NCBI GenBank assembly: GCA_964405325.1
Contig: CAYONM010000178.1
Span: 1 to 7,648, forward strand
Length of the DNA stretch: 7,648 nucleotides
Source: CAYONM01 sp964405325
Lineage (GTDB): Bacteria > Planctomycetota > UBA11346
Reading direction: 5' to 3'
In this document: positions 1 through 5,806 of the stretch, piece after piece
Layout of the letters: each line of letters opens with the position of its first letter
Position numbering within the stretch: the first letter of the stretch is position 1
The notes under the pieces: model-generated
Told to the model about the DNA's origin: nothing
The model's input: only the letters and a program-made list of their open reading frames with translations
The model's database searches: none
Made by a program: the position numbers and the translations under genes

Positions 1-119
1 AGAGCGAGCATATCGAGTATATGTAAGCGATAAGCAACGCAGAAGGGCGGCAAAGGATCAAGTGAGACGCTACCTTTATTTATTGACGGGCCCTAAGTCC
101 GACCGGCGGTAGTGAGCGG
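1..119. other. Leader stretch with no confident gene
   Basis: I see no convincing gene here. One plus frame is open from base 2 to a TAG at 110-112 and would encode 36 residues of a C-terminus rich in Arg and Lys (ending LLTGPKSDRR). Its codons (TTA, AGA, AGG, GTA) are unlike the GC-ending codons of topA, and I recognise no family. The other plus frames stop at 24-26 and 31-33. An upstream gene may end here, but the sequence does not establish it. Confidence 0.3.
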
Positions 120-263
120 CCAAGCGCGAACTCGTCCGACCGAGTGTCGGTTTTTCGGCGATCATGCGGCAAGCAGGCTGAAAAAGGCTCGCTGGCGAGC
201 CGGTTGTGGCGAAGGCGGCAGAGGGTGTGCGACGGACGTCGAGAGGGGGAGACTTCCCCTCTG
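120..263 (-). repeat. 144-bp structured repeat, copy A (inverted relative to copy B)
   Basis: Read on the minus strand, this stretch aligns without gaps to 3210-3353, which is also 144 bp. I count about 92 of 144 identical positions by eye. Conserved blocks are CAGAGGGG, CGACGTCCGTCGCACACC, a GCGAGC stem followed by TTTTT, AAAACCG, CTCGGTCGG and CGCGCTTGG. Several conserved parts are hairpins: 242-262 (AGAGGGGGA/TCCCCTCT), 186-201 (GGCTCGC/GCGAGCC) and a TTTTTCGGC/GCTGAAAAA pair at 151-159 and 177-185. A minus-strand frame across it encodes SPSRRPSHT, as does copy B. I take that reading frame to be a by-product of the repeat and not a gene. Confidence 0.75.
181..201 (-). terminator. Terminator-like hairpin inside repeat copy A
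   Basis: On the minus strand GGCTCGC and GCGAGCC form a tight stem followed at once by five T. The equivalent hairpin in copy B has TGCTCGC/GCGAGCA, so the outer pair changes from G-C to T-A and pairing is kept. The shape fits an intrinsic terminator, but the stem is short and no gene is seen that would need termination here. It may only be part of the repeat fold. Confidence 0.35.
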
Positions 264-300
264 AAGATCAATGTTTTGCCCCCTAGGAAGAAAATCCTCC

Positions 301-329
301 TTGACCTGATGACACCGTCTTTGCATACC
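301..329 (+). promoter_or_regulatory. Possible sigma-70-type promoter for topA
   Basis: TTGACC at 301-306 matches five of six bases of the -35 consensus. A weak -10 candidate, CATACC at 324-329, follows at a 17-base gap. It would start transcription about 50 bases before the topA start codon, just before or at the palindrome at 346-359. The -10 is poor (three of six), so this is tentative. Confidence 0.3.
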
Positions 330-345
330 TCGGCCCTCCGCTCAG

Positions 346-359
346 ACCCGTATACGGGT
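346..359. promoter_or_regulatory. 14-bp perfect palindrome upstream of topA
   Basis: ACCCGTATACGGGT reads the same on both strands and ends 28 bases before the topA start codon. Its position between a possible promoter and the ribosome binding site suits an operator for a dimeric regulator. It could equally act as a short hairpin in the leader RNA. No matching second site was noticed in the window. Confidence 0.4.
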
Positions 360-387
360 TTCATGGTAGTGCTTCATTGGAGGCGGC

Positions 388-3063
388 ATGGGAAAACACC
401 TGGTTATCGTCGAGTCGCCGGCCAAGGCCAAGACCATCAACAAGTACCTGGGCCGCGATTACGTGGTACGCTCCTCGGTCGGTCACATCCGCGACCTTCC
501 GACCAGTGGCTCCAGCGCCGCCGAGCCGGCTGCCAAGCGTCGTTCCACCAATGGTTTGAGTCCCGAAGAGAAAGCCGAGCGCAAGCGCAAACGGGAATGG
601 CAGGGCCTGGTCCGGCGCATGGGCGTGGATCCCAGCCGAGGTTGGGCGGCCAATTACGAGATTCTGCCCGGCAAGGAGAAGGTCCTCGCCGAATTGAAGA
701 AATTAGCAAAAGAAGCAGATCGCATCTTTCTTGCAACTGACTTGGACCGCGAGGGGGAGGCCATCGCTTGGCACCTGCGTGAAGCCATCGGTGGCGATGA
801 CGACCGCTACTGCCGGGTCACCTTCGCCGAGATCACCAAGCGCGCCATTCAAGCCGCCTTTAATAGTCCGGGCGAACTGGATATGGACCGGGTCAACGCG
901 CAGCAGGCGCGGCGCTTCCTGGATCGCGTGGTTGGCTACATGCTCTCGCCCTTGCTGTGGAAGAAGGTCGCGCGCGGGCTCTCGGCTGGTCGCGTGCAGT
1001 CGGTGGCGGCCCGATTGGTGGTGGAGCGTGAGCGCGAGATACGCGCCTTCGTGCCTGAGGAGTACTGGGAGATCCTCGCCGACCTGGTCGATGGCCTCGG
1101 TCATTACCTGAAGGCCCAGGTGGTCAAGGTTGCCGGCAATCCCTTCCGGCCTGGCAACCACGACGATGCCCAGACCGCTCTTGGTCATCTGCGTGGTGCT
1201 GATTACGCAATCGGTAAGCGTGAGGACAAGCCCAAGAAGCAGCGGCCGAATGCGCCCTTCATCACCTCCACCCTGCAACAGGCGGCCAGCGTCCGACTTG
1301 GCTTCGGCGTGAAGAAGACCATGACCATGGCTCAGCGTCTGTACGAAGCCGGTTACATCACCTACATGCGAACCGACAGCACCAATCTGTCGGCCGATGC
1401 GGTGCAGGGCTGTCGCGAGTGGATCAGCAAGCAGTACGGCGAGCAGTACCTGCCCGAAAAACCGAATGTCTATAGCAGCAAGCAATCGGCTCAGGAGGCA
1501 CACGAAGCGATCCGGCCGAGTGATGTGCGGGTGGAGCAGCACGAACTCAAAGGCATGGATAACGATGCGGTACGGCTCTACGAGCTGCTCCGCAACCAGT
1601 TCATCGCCTGTCAGATGCCGCCAGCCGAGTTCGACACCACCTTGATGGTCATCAATGCCACGCCAGCCGCCGGTCCCGCTTACGAACTGCGCGCCAATGG
1701 ACGGGTGATGCGTTTTGACGGCTGGATGAAGGTGATGCCGCCAGTACGCAAGGGCGACAAAGAAGACCAGCGTTTGCCCGATCTGCAGTCCGGTACCATC
1801 CTGAAGCTGTTGGAGCTGCACCCCAGTCAACACTTCACCAAACCGCCGGCACGCTTTTCTGAAGCCAGTCTGGTGCGCGAGCTGGAGAAGCGTGGCATCG
1901 GCCGTCCGTCCACCTACGCCAGCATCATCAGTACCATCCAGGACCGTGGTTACGTGCGCGTCGACAAGCGCCGTTTCTACGCCGAGAAGATGGGCGATAT
2001 CGTCACCGATCGGCTGGTCGAGAATTTTGGCGATCTGCTGAATTACGGTTTTACCGCCGGCTTGGAAGACAAGTTGGATAGCATCGCCCAGGGCAAGGCC
2101 GACTGGATCAAGGAGCTGGACGACTTTTACGCTCATTTCACCAAAGAGTTGCAGCAGGCCGAAGACGAGACCGGCATGCGCAAAGTGGACCCCACTCCCA
2201 CCCAGATCGCCTGCAAGGTTTGCGGTCGCCCCATGGCGGTGCGTACCGCCCGCACCGGCGTGTTCCTCAGTTGCACGGGCTACAACCTGCCGAAGGACGA
2301 AAAATGTAGCGCGACCATGAATCTGGTCTCGGGTGACGAGGCGGTCGACGCTGATTTGGATGAGGAATCCGAAAGCCGGGCGCTGCAGCATCGCCGCCGC
2401 TGCCCGTTGTGCGGTACGGCCATGGACAGTTATCTGGTGGACGAAACCCGCAAACTGCACGTGTGTGGCAATAATCCCGATTGTTCCGGTACCGAGGTCG
2501 AGCAGGGGCAGTTCAAGATCAAGGGTTACGATGGCCCGATCATCGAATGCGACAAGTGCGGCGCCAACATGGAGTTGAAGAGCGGTCGTTTCGGCAAATA
2601 TTTCGGTTGCACCGCCTATCCGGAGTGCCGCAATACCCGCAAGCTGCTGCGTAACGGCGAGGTGGCACCACCCAAAGCCGACCCGGTTCCCATGCCCGAG
2701 TTGCCGTGCGAAAAGTCGAATGGCCATTTTGTGCTGCGCGATGGCGCCGTCGGTATTTTTCTTGCTAGCAGCAATTACCCGCGTTCGCGCGAGACCCGCA
2801 ATCCTCTGGTTGCCGATCTGGCGCGGCATCGGACGGAATTGGATCCCAAACATCTTTTTCTCGCTGATGCACCGCCGGTCGATGAAGATGGCAACCCGTT
2901 TGTCATCCGCTTCGCACGCAAGAGCAAGAGTTACTACATTTCTGCCGAAGCTGAGGATGGCAAGCCCAGCGGTTGGACCGGTCACTTTATCGAGGGCAGT
3001 TGGAAATTGGAAAAAACCGAAAAGAAGAAGGCGGCCAAGAGGGCGGCTTCGGCAACGAGTTAG
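388..3063 (+). CDS. topA: DNA topoisomerase I (type IA, omega protein)
   Basis: This 891-residue enzyme relaxes negatively supercoiled DNA by cutting and rejoining one strand through a 5'-phosphotyrosine link. The TOPRIM domain starts with LVIVESPAKAKTI (Glu9) and contains the metal-binding TDLDREGE motif (Asp118, Asp120, Glu122). A basic insert at about 42-70 is usual for gammaproteobacterial forms. The catalytic tyrosine is Tyr326 in GYITYMRTDST, with Arg328 beside it. Three zinc ribbons follow, with cysteines at 609/612/629/640, 672/675/693/699 and 721/724/741/747. A further C-terminal domain (about 770-875) precedes a Lys/Ala-rich tail. Length is close to the E. coli protein (865). The start is fixed by the N-terminal motif and by GGAGG at 379-383. 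The gene is intact. Ten bases after its stop lies the displaced ATG of the LpxR-like gene, so the two were probably co-transcribed before the 3092-3466 insertion. Confidence 0.97.
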   Translation: MGKHLVIVESPAKAKTINKYLGRDYVVRSSVGHIRDLPTSGSSAAEPAAKRRSTNGLSPEEKAERKRKREWQGLVRRMGVDPSRGWAANYEILPGKEKVLAELKKLAKEADRIFLATDLDREGEAIAWHLREAIGGDDDRYCRVTFAEITKRAIQAAFNSPGELDMDRVNAQQARRFLDRVVGYMLSPLLWKKVARGLSAGRVQSVAARLVVEREREIRAFVPEEYWEILADLVDGLGHYLKAQVVKVAGNPFRPGNHDDAQTALGHLRGADYAIGKREDKPKKQRPNAPFITSTLQQAASVRLGFGVKKTMTMAQRLYEAGYITYMRTDSTNLSADAVQGCREWISKQYGEQYLPEKPNVYSSKQSAQEAHEAIRPSDVRVEQHELKGMDNDAVRLYELLRNQFIACQMPPAEFDTTLMVINATPAAGPAYELRANGRVMRFDGWMKVMPPVRKGDKEDQRLPDLQSGTILKLLELHPSQHFTKPPARFSEASLVRELEKRGIGRPSTYASIISTIQDRGYVRVDKRRFYAEKMGDIVTDRLVENFGDLLNYGFTAGLEDKLDSIAQGKADWIKELDDFYAHFTKELQQAEDETGMRKVDPTPTQIACKVCGRPMAVRTARTGVFLSCTGYNLPKDEKCSATMNLVSGDEAVDADLDEESESRALQHRRRCPLCGTAMDSYLVDETRKLHVCGNNPDCSGTEVEQGQFKIKGYDGPIIECDKCGANMELKSGRFGKYFGCTAYPECRNTRKLLRNGEVAPPKADPVPMPELPCEKSNGHFVLRDGAVGIFLASSNYPRSRETRNPLVADLARHRTELDPKHLFLADAPPVDEDGNPFVIRFARKSKSYYISAEAEDGKPSGWTGHFIEGSWKLEKTEKKKAAKRAASATS

Positions 3064-3073
3064 TCGGAGCGAG

Positions 3074-3091
3074 ATGTTGCGACTCGCCATA
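3074..3091 (+). pseudogene. Orphaned start and first six codons of the LpxR-like gene
   Basis: ATG TTG CGA CTC GCC ATA encodes MLRLAI, with GGAG at 3066-3069 four bases ahead. This frame now runs into the inserted element and stops at 3392-3394 after 106 residues. Joining 3091 to 3469 removes the element plus one TA copy and continues in frame as VLLAVSRLAAEA-PGTPW. That gives a standard signal peptide: a short basic n-region, a hydrophobic core and a small-residue end. The junction in the middle of the hydrophobic core is strong evidence that this is the original start of the gene now read from 3418 to 4839. Confidence 0.8.
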
Positions 3092-3112
3092 GGGCTGTGT
3101 CCCATAAATAGC
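3092..3112 (+). repeat. Left terminal inverted repeat of the 375-bp element
   Basis: It pairs with 3446-3466 except at 3093/3465 and 3104/3454. The preceding TA (3090-3091) is the putative target duplication. Confidence 0.8.
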
Positions 3113-3165
3113 TTTCGAAATTCTTCGCGGCGCAGCGCATCTGCTGCGTTGCAGAATCCTCGAAA
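3113..3165 (+). other. Long imperfect hairpin in the element's left arm
   Basis: TTTCGA (3113-3118) pairs with TCGAAA (3160-3165), ATTCT (3120-3124) with AGAAT (3153-3157), and CGCAGC (3131-3136) with GCTGCG (3143-3148). Together they make one interrupted stem-loop of about 53 bases. It directly abuts a further stem at 3163-3179, so the two compete for three bases. Confidence 0.6.
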
Positions 3166-3180
3166 TGGCGCTGCCATTTT
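3163..3180 (+). terminator. Terminator-like hairpin downstream of topA
   Basis: AAATGGC (3163-3169) and GCCATTT (3173-3179) form a seven-pair stem with a three-base loop, and the T run reaches 3180. It lies about 100 bases after the topA stop and could end topA transcripts within the inserted element. The stem is AT-containing and the T tract is short, so efficiency is uncertain. Confidence 0.35.
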
Positions 3181-3209
3181 GGAACCTGTGTCTTGTATGA
3201 CGTTTCCCT

Positions 3210-3353
3210 CAGAGGGGGCGTTGCCCCCTCGCGACGTCCGTCGCACACCCCCACGGCCTCGGTCGGACCTTGCTCGCTTCGCGAGCATTTTTGGCGGCGC
3301 TTCGCGCATTTTCCGCCAAAAACCGGTCCTCGGTCGGCCGGTCTCGCGCTTGG
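3210..3353 (+). repeat. 144-bp structured repeat, copy B
   Basis: This is the partner of 120-263 in the opposite orientation and has the same length. It holds four ordered structures. GAGGGGGC-GTT-GCCCCCTC (3212-3230) is a perfect eight-pair hairpin. GCGACG-TC-CGTCGC (3231-3244) is a short palindrome. TGCTCGC-TTC-GCGAGCA (3271-3287) is followed by TTTTT. TTTTTGGCGG (3288-3297) pairs with CCGCCAAAAA (3313-3322). The T tract of the third structure is the left arm of the fourth, so those two folds exclude each other. No known RNA family was recognised. Confidence 0.75.
3271..3292 (+). terminator. Terminator-like hairpin inside repeat copy B
   Basis: A perfect seven-pair stem with loop TTC is followed by five T. 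In the plus direction it could stop transcription from topA before the LpxR-like frame. Copy A keeps the same hairpin with a compensating change in its outer pair, which suggests that the structure matters more than the exact sequence. Confidence 0.45.
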
Positions 3354-3417
3354 ACGCGCTCGCCTGGCTCTTATCGGATTCGTGCCGAATTTGACCTCTG
3401 AGGGAAGCGTCTTGCAT

Positions 3418-4839
3418 ATGCACTACGGCGCTTTGAATTCTATCGGCTATTTACGGGACACAGCTCTAGTCCTGCTGGCAGTCTCCAGGCTAGCTGCCGA
3501 GGCGCCCGGCACGCCCTGGACCGGGCGGCCGGGCGACCTGCCGGAATTCTCCTTCGGCTTCGGCAACGATCAGTTTGGTATCGGCGAAAATCGAGACGAT
3601 TTTCGCACTGCCCAGTTGAACGGCACGGTTCGATTACCGGGTGATTGGATTCTGGCAGCCGATTACAGCCTGTTCACGCGACGTGGTCCCCGGCCGTGGG
3701 ATTCGGATCTGCCTGGTGAAGAAGGGCGTATCGATCAGGCGAGCATATCGGTTGGTCGTTTGTTCGAAATCCGTCGTCGATCGGAACGATTCAGCACTGG
3801 TTTCACCAGCTATGGGCTGGGATTGCGCATCACAGGGGATCTCAAAGGCGACCACGTTCAAAATAATCTCCACGAGGTCCTGAACAACGATTCGGTGAAT
3901 CTGCCCTACGAGGACACGCGTGGTGTCGACGCCACCGCCTGGACGAGCACGGCTTGGCATCTGACTTGGCCAGCGGGTGGCAGTTGGTTGCCCGATCGCT
4001 ACGGCATCTGGTTGACGGGGAGCGCCTTGGTTTCCACCGCCGGGCAAGTGGATGCCTCCTTGGGGGCGCACGGTACCCTTTCGCGCGGTCGCTTCGCGCT
4101 ATGGGCCGGTGTTCGTCAGGAGGTTCGCGCCGGTCGCGATCCCGGTCCAACCTTGGCTGCCATCGCCGATGTGGAAACCTCGCCTTGGTTCAGTCTGGGG
4201 GTGGCGCTTGGCCCAATGGCCTTGGAGATGGGTAACAATCTGGAGGAGGGGGTCGGCTATGGCCGCCTGACTCTGCAGCGCGACGAGTATGGTGCCGATC
4301 CTGGAATGACCCCCGATGATGATTTCCTGGGTCTGATGATTGGTGCCCAGGTTGACAATTTTGCGATCAGTTCATCACTGATCTGGAGCCCATCCTGGCT
4401 CAACCAGCCAGGCTCGAACTGGCGCAAGGGATTTGTGTTCAGCGGCAGCACTGGCGTGGTGCCTGAGAGCTTGCCGAGTAATGTTCTGGGTGAACAACGA
4501 CAAGTCGGTCTCGGCTTCGGTACCCAACTGGGGACGCCGCTCCCGTGGCTGCATCCCTATGGCCTGATGGGGGTGGCCTACCGGCGCGAGTTGTATCGTT
4601 GGGAGATCTCGACCAGTCGTCGGGATGTGACGGTCGATCAGGTTGCGCTGACCGCCGAGGCTGGCGTGCATATCGACCTGTCGGGCGTGGATGAGCGCCA
4701 TCGTCTGGGCTTGCTGTTGGGGATGCAGGGCTGGCTGCCGGCGAGTACCGAGGCTGTGGATAGGACCGGCGAACGCTTCACTGCGATGAAGTCCCATTTG
4801 GTCTTATTGGCTGGTCTGATGGCCAGTACGCGACTGTAG
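3418..4839 (+). CDS. LpxR-like outer-membrane beta-barrel protein, long form; 5' end displaced by an insertion
   Basis: The surviving frame from ATG 3418 encodes 473 residues. Residues 1-17 come from the inserted element. The host-derived part begins VLLAVSRLAAEA, the end of a signal peptide. Features shared with lipid A 3'-O-deacylase LpxR (DUF2219) are Asn50-Asp51 in GFGNDQF and His152 in GDxxGxxxQNNLH, corresponding to that enzyme's ND and histidine motifs. The rest alternates polar and hydrophobic residues like barrel strands. About 190 residues after position 286 have no counterpart in the paralogue at 6625-7470. The C-terminus (TRL) lacks the usual final aromatic residue. AGGGA at 3401-3405 is 12 bases before ATG 3418, a poor ribosome site, and the first 29 residues make only a weak signal peptide. 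An open frame extends up to ATG 3193 inside the element but looks like repeat read-through. Enzyme activity is inferred only, and the gene may be silent. Confidence 0.7.
   Translation: MHYGALNSIGYLRDTALVLLAVSRLAAEAPGTPWTGRPGDLPEFSFGFGNDQFGIGENRDDFRTAQLNGTVRLPGDWILAADYSLFTRRGPRPWDSDLPGEEGRIDQASISVGRLFEIRRRSERFSTGFTSYGLGLRITGDLKGDHVQNNLHEVLNNDSVNLPYEDTRGVDATAWTSTAWHLTWPAGGSWLPDRYGIWLTGSALVSTAGQVDASLGAHGTLSRGRFALWAGVRQEVRAGRDPGPTLAAIADVETSPWFSLGVALGPMALEMGNNLEEGVGYGRLTLQRDEYGADPGMTPDDDFLGLMIGAQVDNFAISSSLIWSPSWLNQPGSNWRKGFVFSGSTGVVPESLPSNVLGEQRQVGLGFGTQLGTPLPWLHPYGLMGVAYRRELYRWEISTSRRDVTVDQVALTAEAGVHIDLSGVDERHRLGLLLGMQGWLPASTEAVDRTGERFTAMKSHLVLLAGLMASTRL
3446..3466 (-). repeat. Right terminal inverted repeat of the 375-bp element
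   Basis: It is complementary to 3092-3112 at 19 of 21 positions and is followed by TA (3467-3468). In the downstream gene frame it encodes the residues GYLRDTAL, so element sequence would form the start of the present protein. Confidence 0.8.
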
Positions 4840-4858
4840 ACCTGTGACCGTTGCTGAT

Positions 4859-5446
4859 TCAGCGTTGCGATAATCGTTCGACCCAGCGCGAGATCAGGTC
4901 CTGTTCCAGGTTGACCGTGTCGCTGACGCGCAGATCCAGCAAGGTGGTCTCGCGTATGGTGTGGGGGATCACCGCCACGGAAAACCGTCGGCCCTGGCAA
5001 GCAAAACTGGTGAGGCTGATGCCGTCGATGGCTATGGAACCTTTTTCCACCACCTGGACACTGCCATCCTCGGGCAGCAGGAAGGTCAGCAACTCGCTGT
5101 TGCCCTGGGGCCGACGGGCCTGCAGGCGACCGATGCCATCCACATGGCCGGAGACGAAGTGGCCGCCGAGACGGTCCCCCACTTTCAGGGCGCGTTCCAG
5201 GTTGATCGGCCGTCCGGCGCGCCAGCGGCCCATGGTGGTCTTTTGTAGCGATTCGGCCGACACATCGAAACTGGCTATATGGCCGGTCAAACTGGCGACG
5301 GTCAGACAGCTGCCGGCGCTGCAGATACTGTCGCCGATGCGGCAGTCTTCGGCCAAGGGGCCGATATCCACCATCAGGGTGACGCCAGGGCCGCGCCGTT
5401 CGAGTGCGGTGACGCGGCCGCAGTGTTCGATCAGTCCGGTAAACAT
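4859..5446 (-). CDS. ribE: Riboflavin synthase, alpha chain
   Basis: This 195-residue cytoplasmic enzyme converts two 6,7-dimethyl-8-ribityllumazine molecules to riboflavin and a pyrimidinedione, the last step of riboflavin synthesis. It has the two lumazine-binding repeats of the family. The first starts MFTGLIEHCG and includes GDSICSAGSCLTV, and the second includes RLGGHFVSGHVDG, KGSIAIDGISLT and IPHTIRETTL. Phe2, Cys47 and His101 match positions regarded as important in the E. coli enzyme. The start at 5446 is set by the family's MFTG N-terminus; in-frame ATGs at 5458 and 5491 would add residues the family lacks. No good Shine-Dalgarno is visible. It stands apart from other rib genes here, and the 81-bp gap to the divergent gene is too short for an FMN riboswitch. 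It converges with the LpxR-like gene, 19 bases stop to stop. The symbol ribC is used for this gene in E. coli. Confidence 0.95.
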   Translation of the reverse strand: MFTGLIEHCGRVTALERRGPGVTLMVDIGPLAEDCRIGDSICSAGSCLTVASLTGHIASFDVSAESLQKTTMGRWRAGRPINLERALKVGDRLGGHFVSGHVDGIGRLQARRPQGNSELLTFLLPEDGSVQVVEKGSIAIDGISLTSFACQGRRFSVAVIPHTIRETTLLDLRVSDTVNLEQDLISRWVERLSQR

Positions 5447-5527
5447 GAGCGCGAGCATGGCTGCCCGGACGAGTGGACAAGGGGCCGACATGCTGGCGTC
5501 AGGCGGAAATGCAGGCTAGGCTGCAGC

Positions 5528-5806
5528 ATGTGGTGGCGTGTACTGCATTGGTTCGGATTCCTGCTGCTGCTCGCCGCTTCGGGCGCTGCTTTCGTTTTTG
5601 CCGTCTACGTCGAGCTGGAAATCCGCCATTATGTTGGCGACGGCTTCTACAAAGGCCTGGGCTACCTGTTCTACGACGACTACATCCGGGACTACCGGGG
5701 TGTGGTGATGCGCTTGGTGTTGGCGGGTATTTTCCTGCTGATCCTCGCCTATGCCCTTCGGCCCTTCGGTCGGGAGCGGCATGATTATGACGAGGACCTC
5801 GCCTGA
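5528..5806 (+). CDS. Small two-helix inner-membrane protein, function unknown
   Basis: This is a 92-residue protein that I do not recognise. Residues about 8-29 (WFGFLLLLAASGAAFVFAVYV) and 61-78 (MRLVLAGIFLLILAYAL) form two hydrophobic membrane segments. The loop between them is rich in Tyr and Asp (YDDYIRDYRG), and the tail is acidic (HDYDEDLA). The start at 5528 was chosen because the upstream in-frame sequence is low-hydrophobicity read-through antisense to ribE. No strong Shine-Dalgarno is seen. It is divergent from ribE, and its last 22 bases overlap the 3' end of the methyltransferase on the other strand. Membrane segments of this quality and GC-ending codons argue that it is real, but no function can be given. 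Confidence 0.65.
   Translation: MWWRVLHWFGFLLLLAASGAAFVFAVYVELEIRHYVGDGFYKGLGYLFYDDYIRDYRGVVMRLVLAGIFLLILAYALRPFGRERHDYDEDLA

Larger units (their letters stand above)
3199..3411. repeat. Nested inverted repeat enclosing repeat copy B
   Basis: GACGTTTCCCTCAGAGG at 3199-3215 is matched on the opposite strand by CCTCTGAGGGAAGCGTC at 3395-3411, with 16 of 17 positions complementary. The pair lies inside the outer terminal repeats and brackets the 144-bp repeat. The element may therefore be one large fold-back or an element within an element. Confidence 0.6.
3092..3466. mobile_element. MITE-like 375-bp element with terminal inverted repeats
   Basis: The ends are GGGCTGTGTCCC-ATAAATAGC (3092-3112) and its complement GCTATTTAC-GGGACACAGCTC (3446-3466), matching at 19 of 21 positions. 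TA lies directly outside each end (3090-3091 and 3467-3468), as expected for a TA target duplication. No transposase is encoded, so it would have to be moved in trans. The interior is dense in hairpins and holds copy B of the 144-bp repeat inside a second, nested inverted repeat. Restoration of a signal peptide on its removal independently supports both boundaries. TA targeting is known for IS630/Tc1-mariner relatives and some IS5 relatives, but I cannot assign a parent family. Confidence 0.8.

Noticed and set aside
74..98. Resemblance of TATTTATTGACGGG...CTAAGTCC to the right end of the 375-bp element (TATTTACGGG...CTAGTCC)
   Set aside because: The match is short and gapped, and it lies in the wrong orientation for repeat copy A to be a full second copy of the element. 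Probably chance or a very decayed end.
80..364. Minus-strand frame of 94 codons with the SPSRRPSHT segment
   Set aside because: It coincides with repeat copy A, and the same peptide arises from copy B in the element. The similarity is explained by the DNA repeat, and no domain or ribosome site supports a gene.
144..740. Plus-strand frame of 198 codons overlapping the topA start
   Set aside because: It crosses repeat A and then runs out of frame through topA, with no coding signature.
3193..3417. Longer N-terminus for the LpxR-like gene, starting at ATG 3193
   Set aside because: The added 75 residues are a translation of the repeat and its hairpins (GGVAPSRRPSHT and similar) and would bury the signal peptide.
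703..3423. A 906-codon open frame on the minus strand, antisense to topA
   Set aside because: It is the complement of a GC-rich, strongly coding topA. The translation shows no recognisable domain, and topA has all its motifs.
5447..5527. Possible FMN riboswitch before ribE
   Set aside because: Only 81 bases separate ribE from the divergent gene, which is too short for an FMN riboswitch (usually well over 100 bases), and its conserved blocks are not seen.
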